The notes: a model not told the origin generated them from the sequence alone. A stretch of 32,838 bases of DNA from [Clostridium] methylpentosum DSM 5476 (GCA_000158655.1 EQ973338.1:183547-216384); one strand, 5' to 3'; positions 7,550 to 16,029 are shown, counted from the stretch's first letter. Made by a program: numbers and translations.

Positions 7550-8598
7550 CCCCTTGCCTCCTGCGCATCCACGAGCATCATCCGGGCGATCGCAGTCTCA
7601 AGGATGATGCGGTTATCTGCCCGGGAGGATTTGAGCTTGACGTCCGCCTCCATCAGAATGCCCAGGCAGCGCTTGATGCGCGCCGGGGAGAAGCGGGAGG
7701 CGTCCCGCATCGAGTTGCGCATCCGAAACTCCTTTCCCTTATAGGAAAAGACTGAGGTAATGGCGTCGGCGTCCTTGCCGGCAGCCTGGGCACATTTTGC
7801 CCGATAAATGTCGATAAACGACATGTTGAGCGCCCCCAGGATGGTAATCGCCTCCTGCCGCTGGTCAAATAACTCCCCAAGCAGAGAAAATGCCTGCTGA
7901 TCCCTGCCCTGTAAAATTGCCCGGGCAAGATCAAAGGAGGAGCTGTCCACACTGGGAACCACGAGCTCGTCCACCATTTCAGGGCCGATCACTCCGTCCT
8001 GTCCCGCATAGGCTGCGAGCTTGTCGAGCTCAACTGTCAGGCGGCTGAGCTCGGTGCCGCAGCAGTCAGTCAGGCGCCGGCAGGCGGCCGGGGTGAGCTC
8101 CGCCCCCTGTTTTGCCGCGCGTTTGGCCAGCACCTTGGAAAGCTCGGACTGGGTCTTGGGGGAAAACTCAACCAGAACCCCGTTTTTGGAGACGAGGGTG
8201 GAAAAAGCGCGGTAACGGGCGGATTTGCGCAGATTGATCTCGGTGTTGGGATAAGCGAGCACCAGAACAGTTGTTTCAGGGAGATTACAGGCAATCCCCT
8301 TGAGCTGTTCATATTGGTTTTTCCCCAGCTTTTCGACGTTCAGGTCGCTGACAACGACACACCGTCTCGGCGCGAGTACGGGAAGGGTCTCGGTGACGTT
8401 TTCGATTTCCTCAAGGGTGCACTTGGCGCCGTCAAACCGGTTGAGGTTGAGCATCTTTTGCACCGTGACAGCCCGGTCGAGCAGCAGCTTCAGACAGCCC
8501 TCGAGCATGTAGGTCTCTTTGCCATAGAGCATGTACAGGTTAGCAAATTCACCCTGCCGAATGCTCTTGACAAACGCCTGGTCATTGATTGTCGGCAT
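7546..8598 (-). CDS. holA: DNA polymerase III delta subunit
   Basis: A 350-residue clamp-loader delta subunit. The N-terminal AAA+-like part begins with NLYMLYGKETYM (about 19-30), followed by the segment VVVSDLNVEKL and a helical C-terminus with RLTVELDKLAAYAG and a DIYRAKCA segment as in HolA/YqeN of Firmicutes. The length agrees with the family (about 330-350). It opens the beta clamp during replisome loading. Its ATG abuts the comEC stop (TAGATG), with AAGGGGGG upstream. The comEC-holA order is common in Firmicutes, which supports the identification. Confidence 0.95.
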   Translation of the reverse strand: MPTINDQAFVKSIRQGEFANLYMLYGKETYMLEGCLKLLLDRAVTVQKMLNLNRFDGAKCTLEEIENVTETLPVLAPRRCVVVSDLNVEKLGKNQYEQLKGIACNLPETTVLVLAYPNTEINLRKSARYRAFSTLVSKNGVLVEFSPKTQSELSKVLAKRAAKQGAELTPAACRRLTDCCGTELSRLTVELDKLAAYAGQDGVIGPEMVDELVVPSVDSSSFDLARAILQGRDQQAFSLLGELFDQRQEAITILGALNMSFIDIYRAKCAQAAGKDADAITSVFSYKGKEFRMRNSMRDASRFSPARIKRCLGILMEADVKLKSSRADNRIILETAIARMMLVDAQEARG

Positions 8599-10791
8599 CT
8601 ATCCGTCCCCCCTTTCCACAATTGTCCCTCCCATCCCAACCATCAGCTCGGTGGTCTGATCAGGCGGGGCGTACAGGAGGTTTTCCTGTTGCCCGCTGTC
8701 CGATCCGGTGGGAATATCATTTAAAATTATAGCATACCTGCCCGGCAAATTCTTCAATGAGGTGTTAATTTCATCTTTTGTTAATAATATATTCACATTA
8801 TCATTTTTTACCGCCTCATAGAGAGAACCTGTGTTTGGAGAATACCCGAACGCAACATGGGGAAAGCGCAGGATGATGACCGGCTGTTTGAACCGGTTGT
8901 CGATCTCAACCCGACAATAGCTGCTCAGGGTGATCTGCATCCCGTCCAGACGTTCAGTCTTAACTCCTGCCCGCTCCGCCTCGTGCTGGATTTCCCCCAG
9001 AGCAGGCCCCTTGTCAGGCATAACCAGCGAGCGGACGCTGCACTGACTGACCAAAAACGCCGCTCCTCCCGCTGCTTCGCGGTCAAGTCCGGTCAAGATC
9101 AGGCTGTCGATCTGTTCAATTCCCTTGGAGCAGAGATAGTTGTAGGTATTTCTTCCGCTGTAGTCCCCTCCCCCACAGTTGATGACTGTCGCCCGGTTGT
9201 CATAGGTCACGACGATGCTGTAACCAAAGCCATTGCCTACAACTGCGACGCAGACCACATCCCGAAAGAACACCTGGTGCGACAGGATCCCACCCAGCAG
9301 CACAATCACACTGAGCAGGGCGGAGTACCGCACCATCCTGCGCCTGCTGCGGAAGAGCATTGATAGTCCGATCAGTCCAGCCGCGCAAAGAACCCAGACT
9401 TTTACAAAACCAAACCCGAGCGGAAGGTGAGAGTAGGGAAAATTCGCAAAAAATTCAGCAATTTTCGACAACATCCAGGCGAGCGAACGGGTGATCCGGC
9501 CGAGCAGCTCCCCCGCCCCTTGCCAGACCATGCCCAGAGCACCGGTCAGAAACCCGGCGACAAGCAGCGGCGCAAACATCAGGCAGGCTACGAGGTTGGA
9601 TACCGGAGCAATCACCGAAAACTCCTGGAAAGCCAGCATGGAAACCGGGGCGGTGAAGAGGACCGCCGCCAGGCTGACGCTGAAATTCTCGCAAATTCCC
9701 TCCAACAATCGGACGCCCATGCAAAACCGCTTGCCAAACGCCGCGATTTTGCCGGAAACAAGCAGGATGCCGAGTGTTGCGCTGAATGAGAGCAGGAAAC
9801 TGACATCCGCCACTGCAAAGGGGTTGAGCAGCAAAATGACGACAGTGGCCCCGCCCAGCGAGTTGAGTCCATCGGATTCCCTCCCGAAAAAGGCGGCGGC
9901 AAGATAGATCGTTGTGGTGATTCCCGCACGGACGACCGAAGGAGTAAACCCTGCCATCGCCATAAATCCCAGCACAAACAGAATGGTGATCAGCCGCGCC
10001 GCCTTTCTGGGAATGTGACAGAGATAGAACAGAAGCAGCAGAGCCTGGGAGAGAATGGTGAGATGCAGCCCTGAAACCGCGAGCGCGTGCGCAAGCCCGG
10101 CCCGGCGGAAATCCTGAGAAGTGGAGAATTCGATGTCCTCCTTTCGGCCGAACAGCAGCCCTTCGACCAGACCGCTCTGCGGCTCTCCCACATAGCGGTC
10201 AATCGCTTCGATCATACTGTCGCGCAGGCGAAGGAACATCAGGTGGGGCGGCCGGACCGACGGGGATGTACATGCAATTTCACTGTCGTCGACAGGGGAT
10301 GCGGAGAGAAAAATTCCCTTTGACTTTTGTCGGTCCCCGAGCTGGAGCGCAGACCCGGGAGGGGAGGAAGAACGCAACTTTGCCTGCACCGTAAGGGTGT
10401 CGTAATAATCCGCATCTAAATCGATTTCGCTGTACAGCGAGGCCTGAAACGGGACGACCTTTTCCCCGTCTATTCCAGATACCCGCAGCTGGTAGAACAC
10501 GCCGCCCTGCGAAGGGGACATTTCAACGATTGTCCCGGTAATCTGCGCCGTCTTTCCACGGTACTGATGCGCGGGCTCAAACACCAGCTGGGTGTACAGC
10601 CCCATGTATCCAAATGCCAGGCCAGCGAGGACGAGCACTGCGGCTGCAGCCCGTTTTCTGAGCAAAAATGCAAAAAAGAAAGCCACACCCAAAAGGGTGC
10701 AGCAGGTTGCAATTTGAATTTGGACGCGAAAAAACGATGCAGCTACAAAGCAGCAAAAAAGAACCAAACCGGTTTTCGCCAAAGGCCGCAT
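8599..10791 (-). CDS. comEC: ComEC/Rec2-family DNA-uptake channel protein
   Basis: A 730-residue membrane protein. Two or three N-terminal membrane segments precede an OB-like DUF4131 region (about 65-170). The Competence domain carries the diagnostic AHALAVSGLHL (234-244) and SVVRAG (285-290), followed by many membrane segments to about 510. The last third is a metallo-beta-lactamase-like domain. In normal ComEC it has DVGQGD and THPHADH; here these read VVGNGF (517-522) and TGLDREA (567-573), so all metal ligands seem lost. It should form the transmembrane pore for single-stranded DNA during transformation. Start is ATG at 10791 with AAGGAG 10 bases upstream. It lies 22 bases after the small XRE gene and is coupled to holA. 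Confidence 0.93.
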   Translation of the reverse strand: MRPLAKTGLVLFCCFVAASFFRVQIQIATCCTLLGVAFFFAFLLRKRAAAAVLVLAGLAFGYMGLYTQLVFEPAHQYRGKTAQITGTIVEMSPSQGGVFYQLRVSGIDGEKVVPFQASLYSEIDLDADYYDTLTVQAKLRSSSPPGSALQLGDRQKSKGIFLSASPVDDSEIACTSPSVRPPHLMFLRLRDSMIEAIDRYVGEPQSGLVEGLLFGRKEDIEFSTSQDFRRAGLAHALAVSGLHLTILSQALLLLFYLCHIPRKAARLITILFVLGFMAMAGFTPSVVRAGITTTIYLAAAFFGRESDGLNSLGGATVVILLLNPFAVADVSFLLSFSATLGILLVSGKIAAFGKRFCMGVRLLEGICENFSVSLAAVLFTAPVSMLAFQEFSVIAPVSNLVACLMFAPLLVAGFLTGALGMVWQGAGELLGRITRSLAWMLSKIAEFFANFPYSHLPLGFGFVKVWVLCAAGLIGLSMLFRSRRRMVRYSALLSVIVLLGGILSHQVFFRDVVCVAVVGNGFGYSIVVTYDNRATVINCGGGDYSGRNTYNYLCSKGIEQIDSLILTGLDREAAGGAAFLVSQCSVRSLVMPDKGPALGEIQHEAERAGVKTERLDGMQITLSSYCRVEIDNRFKQPVIILRFPHVAFGYSPNTGSLYEAVKNDNVNILLTKDEINTSLKNLPGRYAIILNDIPTGSDSGQQENLLYAPPDQTTELMVGMGGTIVERGDG

Positions 10792-10813
10792 CGCTCATCC
10801 ACTCCTTGGGAAG

Positions 10814-11020
10814 TTACCGCACGAATAATTGATAGGTCTCGACTTCCAGCGCATCCGCTATTTTTTCGATGTTGTTGAGCGAGATGCTGCGCCTTCCGCA
10901 TTCCACGGCACTGATATACGTCCTGTGAAGGCCGGAAAGTTCGGCAAGTTTTTCCTGCGAAAAACTTTTTTGTTTTCGGTATTTTTTTATATTCTCCCCA
11001 AATATCTTCTTTATTTCCAT
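10814..11020 (-). CDS. small XRE-family HTH regulator
   Basis: A 68-residue protein consisting almost wholly of a Cro/C1-type helix-turn-helix: KIFGENIKKYRKQKSFSQEKLAELSGLHRTYIS continues into ISLNNIEKIADALEV. The recognition helix is around SGLHRTYISAVE (residues 29-40). The ATG at 11020 gives a standard XRE length. An in-frame ATG further upstream (11059) would place coding sequence across the palindrome at 11036-11051, and neither start has a strong RBS. It is first in the run leading to comEC, so it may control that operon and itself. Confidence 0.85.
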   Translation of the reverse strand: MEIKKIFGENIKKYRKQKSFSQEKLAELSGLHRTYISAVECGRRSISLNNIEKIADALEVETYQLFVR

Positions 11021-11035
11021 CAAATCACCACTTCG

Positions 11036-11051
11036 TTCGATTAGAATCGAA
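11036..11051 (-). promoter_or_regulatory. palindromic operator candidate upstream of the XRE gene
   Basis: Arms TTCGATT and AATCGAA are separated by two bases. The site sits 15 bases before the XRE ATG and just downstream of the predicted -10, where a bound repressor would block initiation or early elongation. Autoregulation is the simplest reading and is inferred only from position and symmetry. Confidence 0.55.
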
Positions 11052-11059
11052 TTTACCAT

Positions 11060-11089
11060 GTTATACCAATATTATCTTGCATAACTCAA
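11060..11089 (-). promoter_or_regulatory. promoter candidate for xre-comEC operon
   Basis: On the minus strand TTGAGT (11084-11089), 18-base spacer, TATAAC (11060-11065). Transcription would begin about at the palindrome 11036-11051. Confidence 0.5.
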
Positions 11090-11128
11090 TTTTAGTCCAC
11101 AGACTATTAGTAACATTTTCCAGAAAAG

Positions 11129-11165
11129 CAAAAAAACAGCTCTATTTCAACGAAATAGAACTGTT
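11129..11165 (-). terminator. intrinsic terminator after the binding-protein gene
   Basis: Arms 11135-11148 and 11152-11165 pair over about 13 of 14 positions with a 3-base loop and are followed on the minus strand by a run of seven or more T. It lies 24 bases after the stop at 11189. Confidence 0.85.
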
Positions 11166-11188
11166 TTTCGCACCAAACAGATTCTCGA

Positions 11189-12244
11189 TTAATAAGCGGA
11201 TTCCCAAATCAAGATGTTCTTTTTATCCACCTTGATCGGATCGCCGAGCAGTACCTCATACCCACCGTCCTCCGCGTCGTCAACCACCTTTGCACCCAGA
11301 CGACCCGCCATAAAGACGTCGGTCGGGTCCCCCTTGATTTCTCCGCTCTCGAGTGCGTGGGCGGCATAAGCGGCGAGATAGCCCGCATCAATGACGTTCC
11401 ACAGATACATCCAGGGGCAGATTCCGTCATCAGAGGTAAAATATTTAGACATCTGGCTGGGGAGGCCAAGTCCGGTCAGCTTAGTGTTCGACCCGGTTTC
11501 AGTGATCACCTTAGCGGCCGCCTCCATCCCGACAACGGTGGGGGCGATGATGATCTTGAGCTCCTCCCCGTATTTCTCCAAAAGCTCCCGCGTCTTGGCT
11601 TGAGAAAGTTCGCTGTCATCGTTGCCGTACACAATTTCCGTCCACTCAATTCCCGCATATTTGTCGGGATTTTCGTCGTATTCGGCTTTCATCCACTTGA
11701 TCCAGTCGTTTTGGTTGGGAGCGTTTTCAGTGGAAGACAACACCGCAAGCTTTCCCGACCCCTCGATGATTTCGGCTGCGGCTTGAATCAACACCCGCCC
11801 AACCTTTTTCGGCCTTGCCTGCTGGATGTGAAGCTGTCGGCCAGACGCTGCGACGGCAGAGTCGAGCGACACCACCTTGATGCCGCGGTCAATCGCAATC
11901 TGGAGGGAGGGGCTGAGCGCCTCGGCGTCGTTGGCAGCGATCGCAATGACCGAGACTTCCTTCTCAATCAGGTCATTGATGATCTCGACCTGTTCGGCGG
12001 CGGATGGGGTGTCCGGCCCGTTGGAGATCGCATTGACCCCCAGCTCATCACAGGCGGCCTGGAAACCCGAGATCATACTCTGCATATACTGGTTGTTTCT
12101 GTCCTTGACAACAATGGCGTAGGTGCTGGTTTTGCGCGGTGGCTGATACTCCCCATTGGAAGCCGTGTTTCCCGGCTGCTTATCGCAGCCAACCAAGCCG
12201 AGCAGCAGGCTCGCCACACAGATGAGAGAGATCAACTTTTTCAT
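11189..12244 (-). CDS. sugar/AI-2-type ABC substrate-binding lipoprotein (RhaS/LsrB-like), orphan
   Basis: A 351-residue periplasmic-binding-protein type 1 lipoprotein. The signal ends in LGLVGC with lipid-modified Cys20. The core starts YAIVVKDRNNQYMQSM and shows the ribose-class pattern NDAEALSPSLQIAIDRGIKV, then LAVLSSTENAPNQNDW and a hinge near AGYLAAYAAHAL. The sequence is closest, by recollection, to rhamnose/autoinducer-2 binding proteins. No ATPase or permease gene is adjacent, so it either serves a transporter elsewhere or acts as a sensor part. The ATG at 12244 has GGGGGC upstream; the in-frame extension to 12283 overlaps the previous gene and is not needed. It lies 19 bases after the lipoprotein gene at 12264, so both likely share a transcript. 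Confidence 0.9.
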   Translation of the reverse strand: MKKLISLICVASLLLGLVGCDKQPGNTASNGEYQPPRKTSTYAIVVKDRNNQYMQSMISGFQAACDELGVNAISNGPDTPSAAEQVEIINDLIEKEVSVIAIAANDAEALSPSLQIAIDRGIKVVSLDSAVAASGRQLHIQQARPKKVGRVLIQAAAEIIEGSGKLAVLSSTENAPNQNDWIKWMKAEYDENPDKYAGIEWTEIVYGNDDSELSQAKTRELLEKYGEELKIIIAPTVVGMEAAAKVITETGSNTKLTGLGLPSQMSKYFTSDDGICPWMYLWNVIDAGYLAAYAAHALESGEIKGDPTDVFMAGRLGAKVVDDAEDGGYEVLLGDPIKVDKKNILIWESAY

Positions 12245-12263
12245 TACAACGCCCCCTGGATTA

Positions 12264-12944
12264 CTAGGATTCCTGATAGTCAATCACTGTCTGATACAGG
12301 TTGTAGAGGTCCTCGGTGACCAGATAGTACACCCCGTCTGTGTCGTTTTTCTTCACCCGCACTGTCGTTGACTTGGGTTCGGTGTAACCCGATGTGTCGA
12401 GGTTTTTCAGGCAGATGTCGAGGATGCCGCCAGCATAGTACTCCTCAAACTGCTCGTCCGAATAGGTGTTGAATTCCCCTGCGACCACCCTGTTGTTAAA
12501 GTCGTTGACAAACTCCTGAATTTCGGTGTAGCTGATGCGGAACAGGTCAATCGGATTGACGGTGACCTCGACGTAATATACGCCGTCCTTTTTGGAGGGA
12601 GCCTTTACCTCGTAGCTCGCTTTGGCGTATACCTTTTTATAAAACTCCACCAGCTGACTGTGCAGGGTATCGGGAATCGATTTGATGCTGTACATCTTGG
12701 CAAATTTGTCAATTTCCGATTCTATGCCGTCCAGGTAGTTCTGCTGCGCCTCCTCCTCGGTGATGTGCACCTGCTCGCAGTATTCGGTGAACTCCGCTTT
12801 GTAGGTTGCATCAAGGGTATAGCGCACGTAGTTGTCCGCTTTGAACGGTTGGAGCATATCCTGGATGCTGGAACAGCCGGACAGGGCAACGAGAAACACG
12901 GCGCACAGCACAACTGCCAGCAGCTTTTTTGACAAAGATTTCAT
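12264..12944 (-). CDS. lipoprotein of unknown function (DUF5105-like)
   Basis: A 226-residue secreted lipoprotein: signal peptide with lipobox ALSGC (Cys24), then an acidic, mainly helical region (about 35-130) and a beta-containing C-terminal part with YYVEVTVNPIDLF. I do not recognise a catalytic motif. It resembles small clostridial lipoproteins annotated DUF5105, with low certainty. Start ATG at 12944 is preceded by AGGAGG at 5 bases; the upstream in-frame ATG has no RBS. It precedes the orphan binding protein in the same transcription unit, so it might be an accessory surface component. Confidence 0.8.
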   Translation of the reverse strand: MKSLSKKLLAVVLCAVFLVALSGCSSIQDMLQPFKADNYVRYTLDATYKAEFTEYCEQVHITEEEAQQNYLDGIESEIDKFAKMYSIKSIPDTLHSQLVEFYKKVYAKASYEVKAPSKKDGVYYVEVTVNPIDLFRISYTEIQEFVNDFNNRVVAGEFNTYSDEQFEEYYAGGILDICLKNLDTSGYTEPKSTTVRVKKNDTDGVYYLVTEDLYNLYQTVIDYQES

Positions 12945-12980
12945 AGTGACCTCCTGAAAATCGGTTGGTTTACCCGTCCC

Positions 12981-12989
12981 ATTATACCA
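12981..12989 (-). promoter_or_regulatory. extended -10 promoter for the lipoprotein operon
   Basis: Minus-strand TGGTATAAT is an extended -10. The -35 region (TGGATT at 13004-13009, 17-base spacing) is poor, as often seen with extended -10 promoters. It is back-to-back with the plus-strand promoter at 13047-13075. Confidence 0.6.
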
Positions 12990-13046
12990 CAAGGCTGCGC
13001 ATTAATCCATCCCAACCAAAGTTTTTCAGAAAGGATGGGTTGAATT

Positions 13047-13075
13047 TTTACATTTTCAGCCGGATATGGTATAAT
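13047..13075 (+). promoter_or_regulatory. sigma-A promoter of the aminotransferase gene
   Basis: TTTACA (13047-13052), 17-base spacer, TATAAT (13070-13075) with a TG two bases before the -10. The start codon follows about 30 bases downstream. Confidence 0.8.
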
Positions 13076-13104
13076 GAAAGAACTATAATACAGGATGTGA
13101 CAAA

Positions 13105-14271
13105 ATGAAATTCTCTGAAAAAATGGGCAGCCAAAAGGCGAATATCCTGCTCGACCTTGACATAGAAAAACGCAGGCTCGAAGCGCAGGGTGCAGAGGTC
13201 ATCAACCTCTCGATCGGAACCCCTGACTTTCAGCCTGACAGGCATGTCATGGAGGCGGCGAGCCGGGCGGCCCTTGATCCCGAAAACTACAAATACTCCA
13301 TGACCGACAGCCCCGCGCTGGTCGAGGCGGTGATGGGGTGGTACTCCTCCCGCTACGGAGTGACCCTGACGCCCGAGCAGATCACCTCGGTCTACGGCAC
13401 CCAGGAGGGCATGGCACACATCGCTTTCCCGGTGTGCGACCCGGGAGACCTCTGCTTTGTGCCCGATCCCGGCTATCCGATCTTTTCGTTTGGGCCGTTC
13501 CTGTCGGGAGCGGAGCTGGTCAAACTGCCTCTGGTGGAAAAAAACCGCTATTTGATTGATTTTGACAGCATTGACCCCGCTGTTGCGGACAAGGCGAAAC
13601 TGCTCGTGACCTCCTATCCCAACAACCCGCTGACCGCCTGTGCAGATGGGGATTTTTATGAGCGCCTCGTCTTTTTTGCCAAGCGCCACGACATCCTTGT
13701 GGTGCACGACAATGCTTATTCCGAGCTGATTCTCGACGGGGAGCCGGGCATATCCTTTTTGAGTGTCAAAGGAGCCTCGGAGGTTGGCATTGAGTTTAAC
13801 TCCCTTTCCAAATCCTACAACTTGACCGGCCTGCGCATCTCGTTTGCGCTCGGCAACGAGCAGGTCATTCAAAAATTCAAGTCCTTCCGCTCCCAAATCG
13901 ATTACGGAACCTGCTCCATCGTGCAGCAGGCGGCAATCGCCGCCCTGACCGGCCCGCAGGATATCCTCGAACGCAACCGGACCGGATATCGGGAACGCCG
14001 GGACGCGCTGTGCGGCGGCCTGCGCAGCATCGACTGGGACGTCCCTAACAGCAAGGGGACGATGTTCACCTGGTTCCCCATCCCCAAAGGGTACCGCAAC
14101 TCGGAGGAATTCACCTTTGAGCTGCTCGCCAAGGCGGGGGTTCTCTGCGTACCCGGGGCAAGCTTTGGGGCGCTCGGAGAAGGATATGTGCGCATGGCGC
14201 TCGTCCAGCCGGTCGAAACAATGCAGCGCGCAGTCCGCAAAATTGCGGAAAGCGGCGTGCTCAACCGTTGA
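13105..14271 (+). CDS. PLP-dependent class I/II aminotransferase (DapL/AspC-like)
   Basis: A 388-residue fold-type I aminotransferase. Recognisable are INLSIGTPDF (33-42), the substrate/PLP segments YPNNP (171-175) and DNAY (202-205), the PLP-lysine segment SLSKS with Lys236, and GLRISFALG (242-250). The sequence resembles the group including LL-diaminopimelate and aspartate/alanine aminotransferases, but NNPLTA replaces the usual NNPTGA, so the substrate is unclear. Start ATG at 13105 has AGGA about 10 bases upstream and its own promoter. It is the only plus-strand gene in the first 25 kb and stands alone. A long frame on the opposite strand (13048-14406) is its shadow. Confidence 0.92.
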   Translation: MKFSEKMGSQKANILLDLDIEKRRLEAQGAEVINLSIGTPDFQPDRHVMEAASRAALDPENYKYSMTDSPALVEAVMGWYSSRYGVTLTPEQITSVYGTQEGMAHIAFPVCDPGDLCFVPDPGYPIFSFGPFLSGAELVKLPLVEKNRYLIDFDSIDPAVADKAKLLVTSYPNNPLTACADGDFYERLVFFAKRHDILVVHDNAYSELILDGEPGISFLSVKGASEVGIEFNSLSKSYNLTGLRISFALGNEQVIQKFKSFRSQIDYGTCSIVQQAAIAALTGPQDILERNRTGYRERRDALCGGLRSIDWDVPNSKGTMFTWFPIPKGYRNSEEFTFELLAKAGVLCVPGASFGALGEGYVRMALVQPVETMQRAVRKIAESGVLNR

Positions 14272-14817
14272 GGGAAGCGCGCCCTGCCGCCAAAGCGGCG
14301 CTTTGAATACTGGAATACTGTGGCTGAAAGGATGGGCTCCATACAGCCCTCCAGCTCCACATTCCTTTGCGCAGCAAAAAGCGGTTCTGATGATGTGACA
14401 GCGCATTGCTCAACCACTGGCAAAATCATTGCCCTTTCTTTGCAGAAACCCAACAATGAAAAAGCTTTTCAGGAGCAGCCCGGCGACGCTGGGCTGCTTT
14501 CTTTAATCAATCTGTTTTCTTAGACCAGCATTTTGGTGAGGGGAAGTTTCCCTCCCCTTCTGCCTCACCTCCTTCACCTGCCAGGCAGCCGTAAGGCGCC
14601 GCTTTCTCTTTCATTTGTTTCACCTCACACATGGGGGAAACTGCCGCACTCCTTCCACTGGCTTGCCGCCCATTTGCCCCGCCTGAATCCCCGCCCGCTC
14701 AGGGCTCCCTGCCCTCTCAATCAGCATTGATTTCTCGATCTGTCAAAGCTGTCCCAGCCCCCGCTGTTCAAAATCCATTCCGTTTTCCCTTAGCACCGAT
14801 AGATGTGGCTGCATCCG
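14272..14817. other. intergenic, no gene seen
   Basis: About 545 bases between the convergent aminotransferase and DUF5050 genes. It holds a terminator (14474-14504). A C/T-rich structured stretch at 14535-14569 has outer arms GGTGAGG / CCTCACC and an inner GGGAA / TTCCC hairpin; its purpose is unknown. Short frames have neither RBS nor similarity. No terminator for the minus-strand DUF5050 gene was recognised. Confidence 0.5.
14474..14504 (+). terminator. intrinsic terminator, plus strand
   Basis: Arms AGCAGCCC (14474-14481) and GGGCTGCT (14491-14498), 9-base loop, followed by TTCTTT. It lies about 200 bases after the aminotransferase stop and is the first good terminator there. Confidence 0.65.
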
Positions 14818-15996
14818 CTATTCTTTGATGCGACAGACCTTTCCCGCGCTGCTGTAAAAAATCCACCCACCGGACAGGCAGACCTCGCTGACCGCACAGT
14901 CTGCGACGAGCTGAGGATTCTCGCCGTTTTTCCCCATCCGGTAAAGTCGGCTGCCGTTGTCCACATCGGTGTAATAGATGCTCTCCCCGCTGACGTTGAG
15001 CCTCCCCACCCCTCTGGCCAGCGGAACCGGCGAGCCGCTTCGGTAGAGGGTTCCCCCACAGCAGTAAAGCAAGTCGTCCCCGTCAAACCCATAGGCTGAA
15101 ACCGAGACCTCGGTTTCAGCCCGCAGACTTCCCCCGGATTCGTCCACGCTGTACAGCCGGTTTTGATCTCCCTGGTTGATAAAATACACCCTGTTATGGT
15201 GCACCGAAATTTCCGAAGCACTGTAATCCTCAAACAGATAGCTGCGGGTCCGGTAGTCGTTTCCCAGTTTGGTGATGCAGGCAGAGCTTACGCTGTTTGC
15301 GCTGATGAGACCGTCCCGGGTTGCGCAGAGAGAATAGGAGGAAAACTGAATTTCCTTTTGCCCGTTCCCGTCAATGCGTATCGAACTGATTTTAGAACGG
15401 GCGTCTGTCCGCTGGGCGAACACCGTTTCCCCCATCACATTGATTGACGCGACGGGAAAGCTGCTCAGCTTGTACTGTTCCGTTCCCTCCCGGTTCATTT
15501 TGTAGAGGGTGTTCCCATCCTCTGAATTGACAAAGTAAATCCAATTCCCCTGCCCGCTTGCCAGCCCTCCATTGAGCAGATTGCCCGCTGTGTTCCCCAC
15601 CGTGTTGTGGGGGAGGTTGGAATCATCCGAGGGCAGCGGTTCGGGTGGCGCCTCGCTCGGCTCCTGCGTCGACTGCCCCACCTCGGCCTGCGAAGCTGAG
15701 GACGATTTTGCGCGGGAGGAAGCTGCTTTAGAGGATGAAGTCGGCTTTCTGCCCGAAGCGCTGGGCGTCTCTGCACCAGGGCCTTCCTCTTTCTGGGAGG
15801 AGAGCGACTCTGGCGCATCCTCCTCCGGGGAACTCTGTGACGAACTGGGTTGCGAGGATGTGTACGCAATCCAAACGGGGTCCCCCGCCGGTGTGCTCTC
15901 AACAGACAGCCCGATCATCGTCCCGGCCAGCAGGACAGCGAGAAACGGCGCCAGGTATTTTTCCAACACACGGGTCATTCCAGTCTGTGAATCCAT
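14818..15996 (-). CDS. membrane-anchored DUF5050 (beta-propeller-like) surface protein
   Basis: A 392-residue protein with a single membrane anchor (about 12-31), a low-complexity Ser/Pro/Glu/Gln-rich stalk (about 45-130) and a C-terminal repeat domain. The repeats follow the pattern W/V-I-Y-F-x-N, N-x-L-Y-K/S-x-N and read as propeller blades: WIYFVNSEDGNTLYKM, RVYFINQGDQNRLYSV, SIYYTDVDNGSRLYRM, WIFYSSAGKVCRI. This is the DUF5050 pattern. It is probably displayed outside the cell and binds a glycan, peptide or protein; no catalytic site is visible. ATG at 15996 has GGAGG 8 bases upstream. It has a candidate extended -10 (TATACT, 16030-16035). The same stalk composition occurs in the surface protein at 17440-19098. 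Confidence 0.85.
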   Translation of the reverse strand: MDSQTGMTRVLEKYLAPFLAVLLAGTMIGLSVESTPAGDPVWIAYTSSQPSSSQSSPEEDAPESLSSQKEEGPGAETPSASGRKPTSSSKAASSRAKSSSASQAEVGQSTQEPSEAPPEPLPSDDSNLPHNTVGNTAGNLLNGGLASGQGNWIYFVNSEDGNTLYKMNREGTEQYKLSSFPVASINVMGETVFAQRTDARSKISSIRIDGNGQKEIQFSSYSLCATRDGLISANSVSSACITKLGNDYRTRSYLFEDYSASEISVHHNRVYFINQGDQNRLYSVDESGGSLRAETEVSVSAYGFDGDDLLYCCGGTLYRSGSPVPLARGVGRLNVSGESIYYTDVDNGSRLYRMGKNGENPQLVADCAVSEVCLSGGWIFYSSAGKVCRIKE

Positions 15997-16029
15997 TTCG
16001 TCGACCTCCATTCGACAAATTACGACAAC

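Noticed and set aside
11357-12319. 320-codon plus-strand frame
   Set aside because: Antisense to the binding lipoprotein gene, no start signal, no family.
13048-14406. 452-codon minus-strand frame
   Set aside because: Antisense shadow of the PLP aminotransferase; rich in Arg/Gly/His as expected of a shadow.
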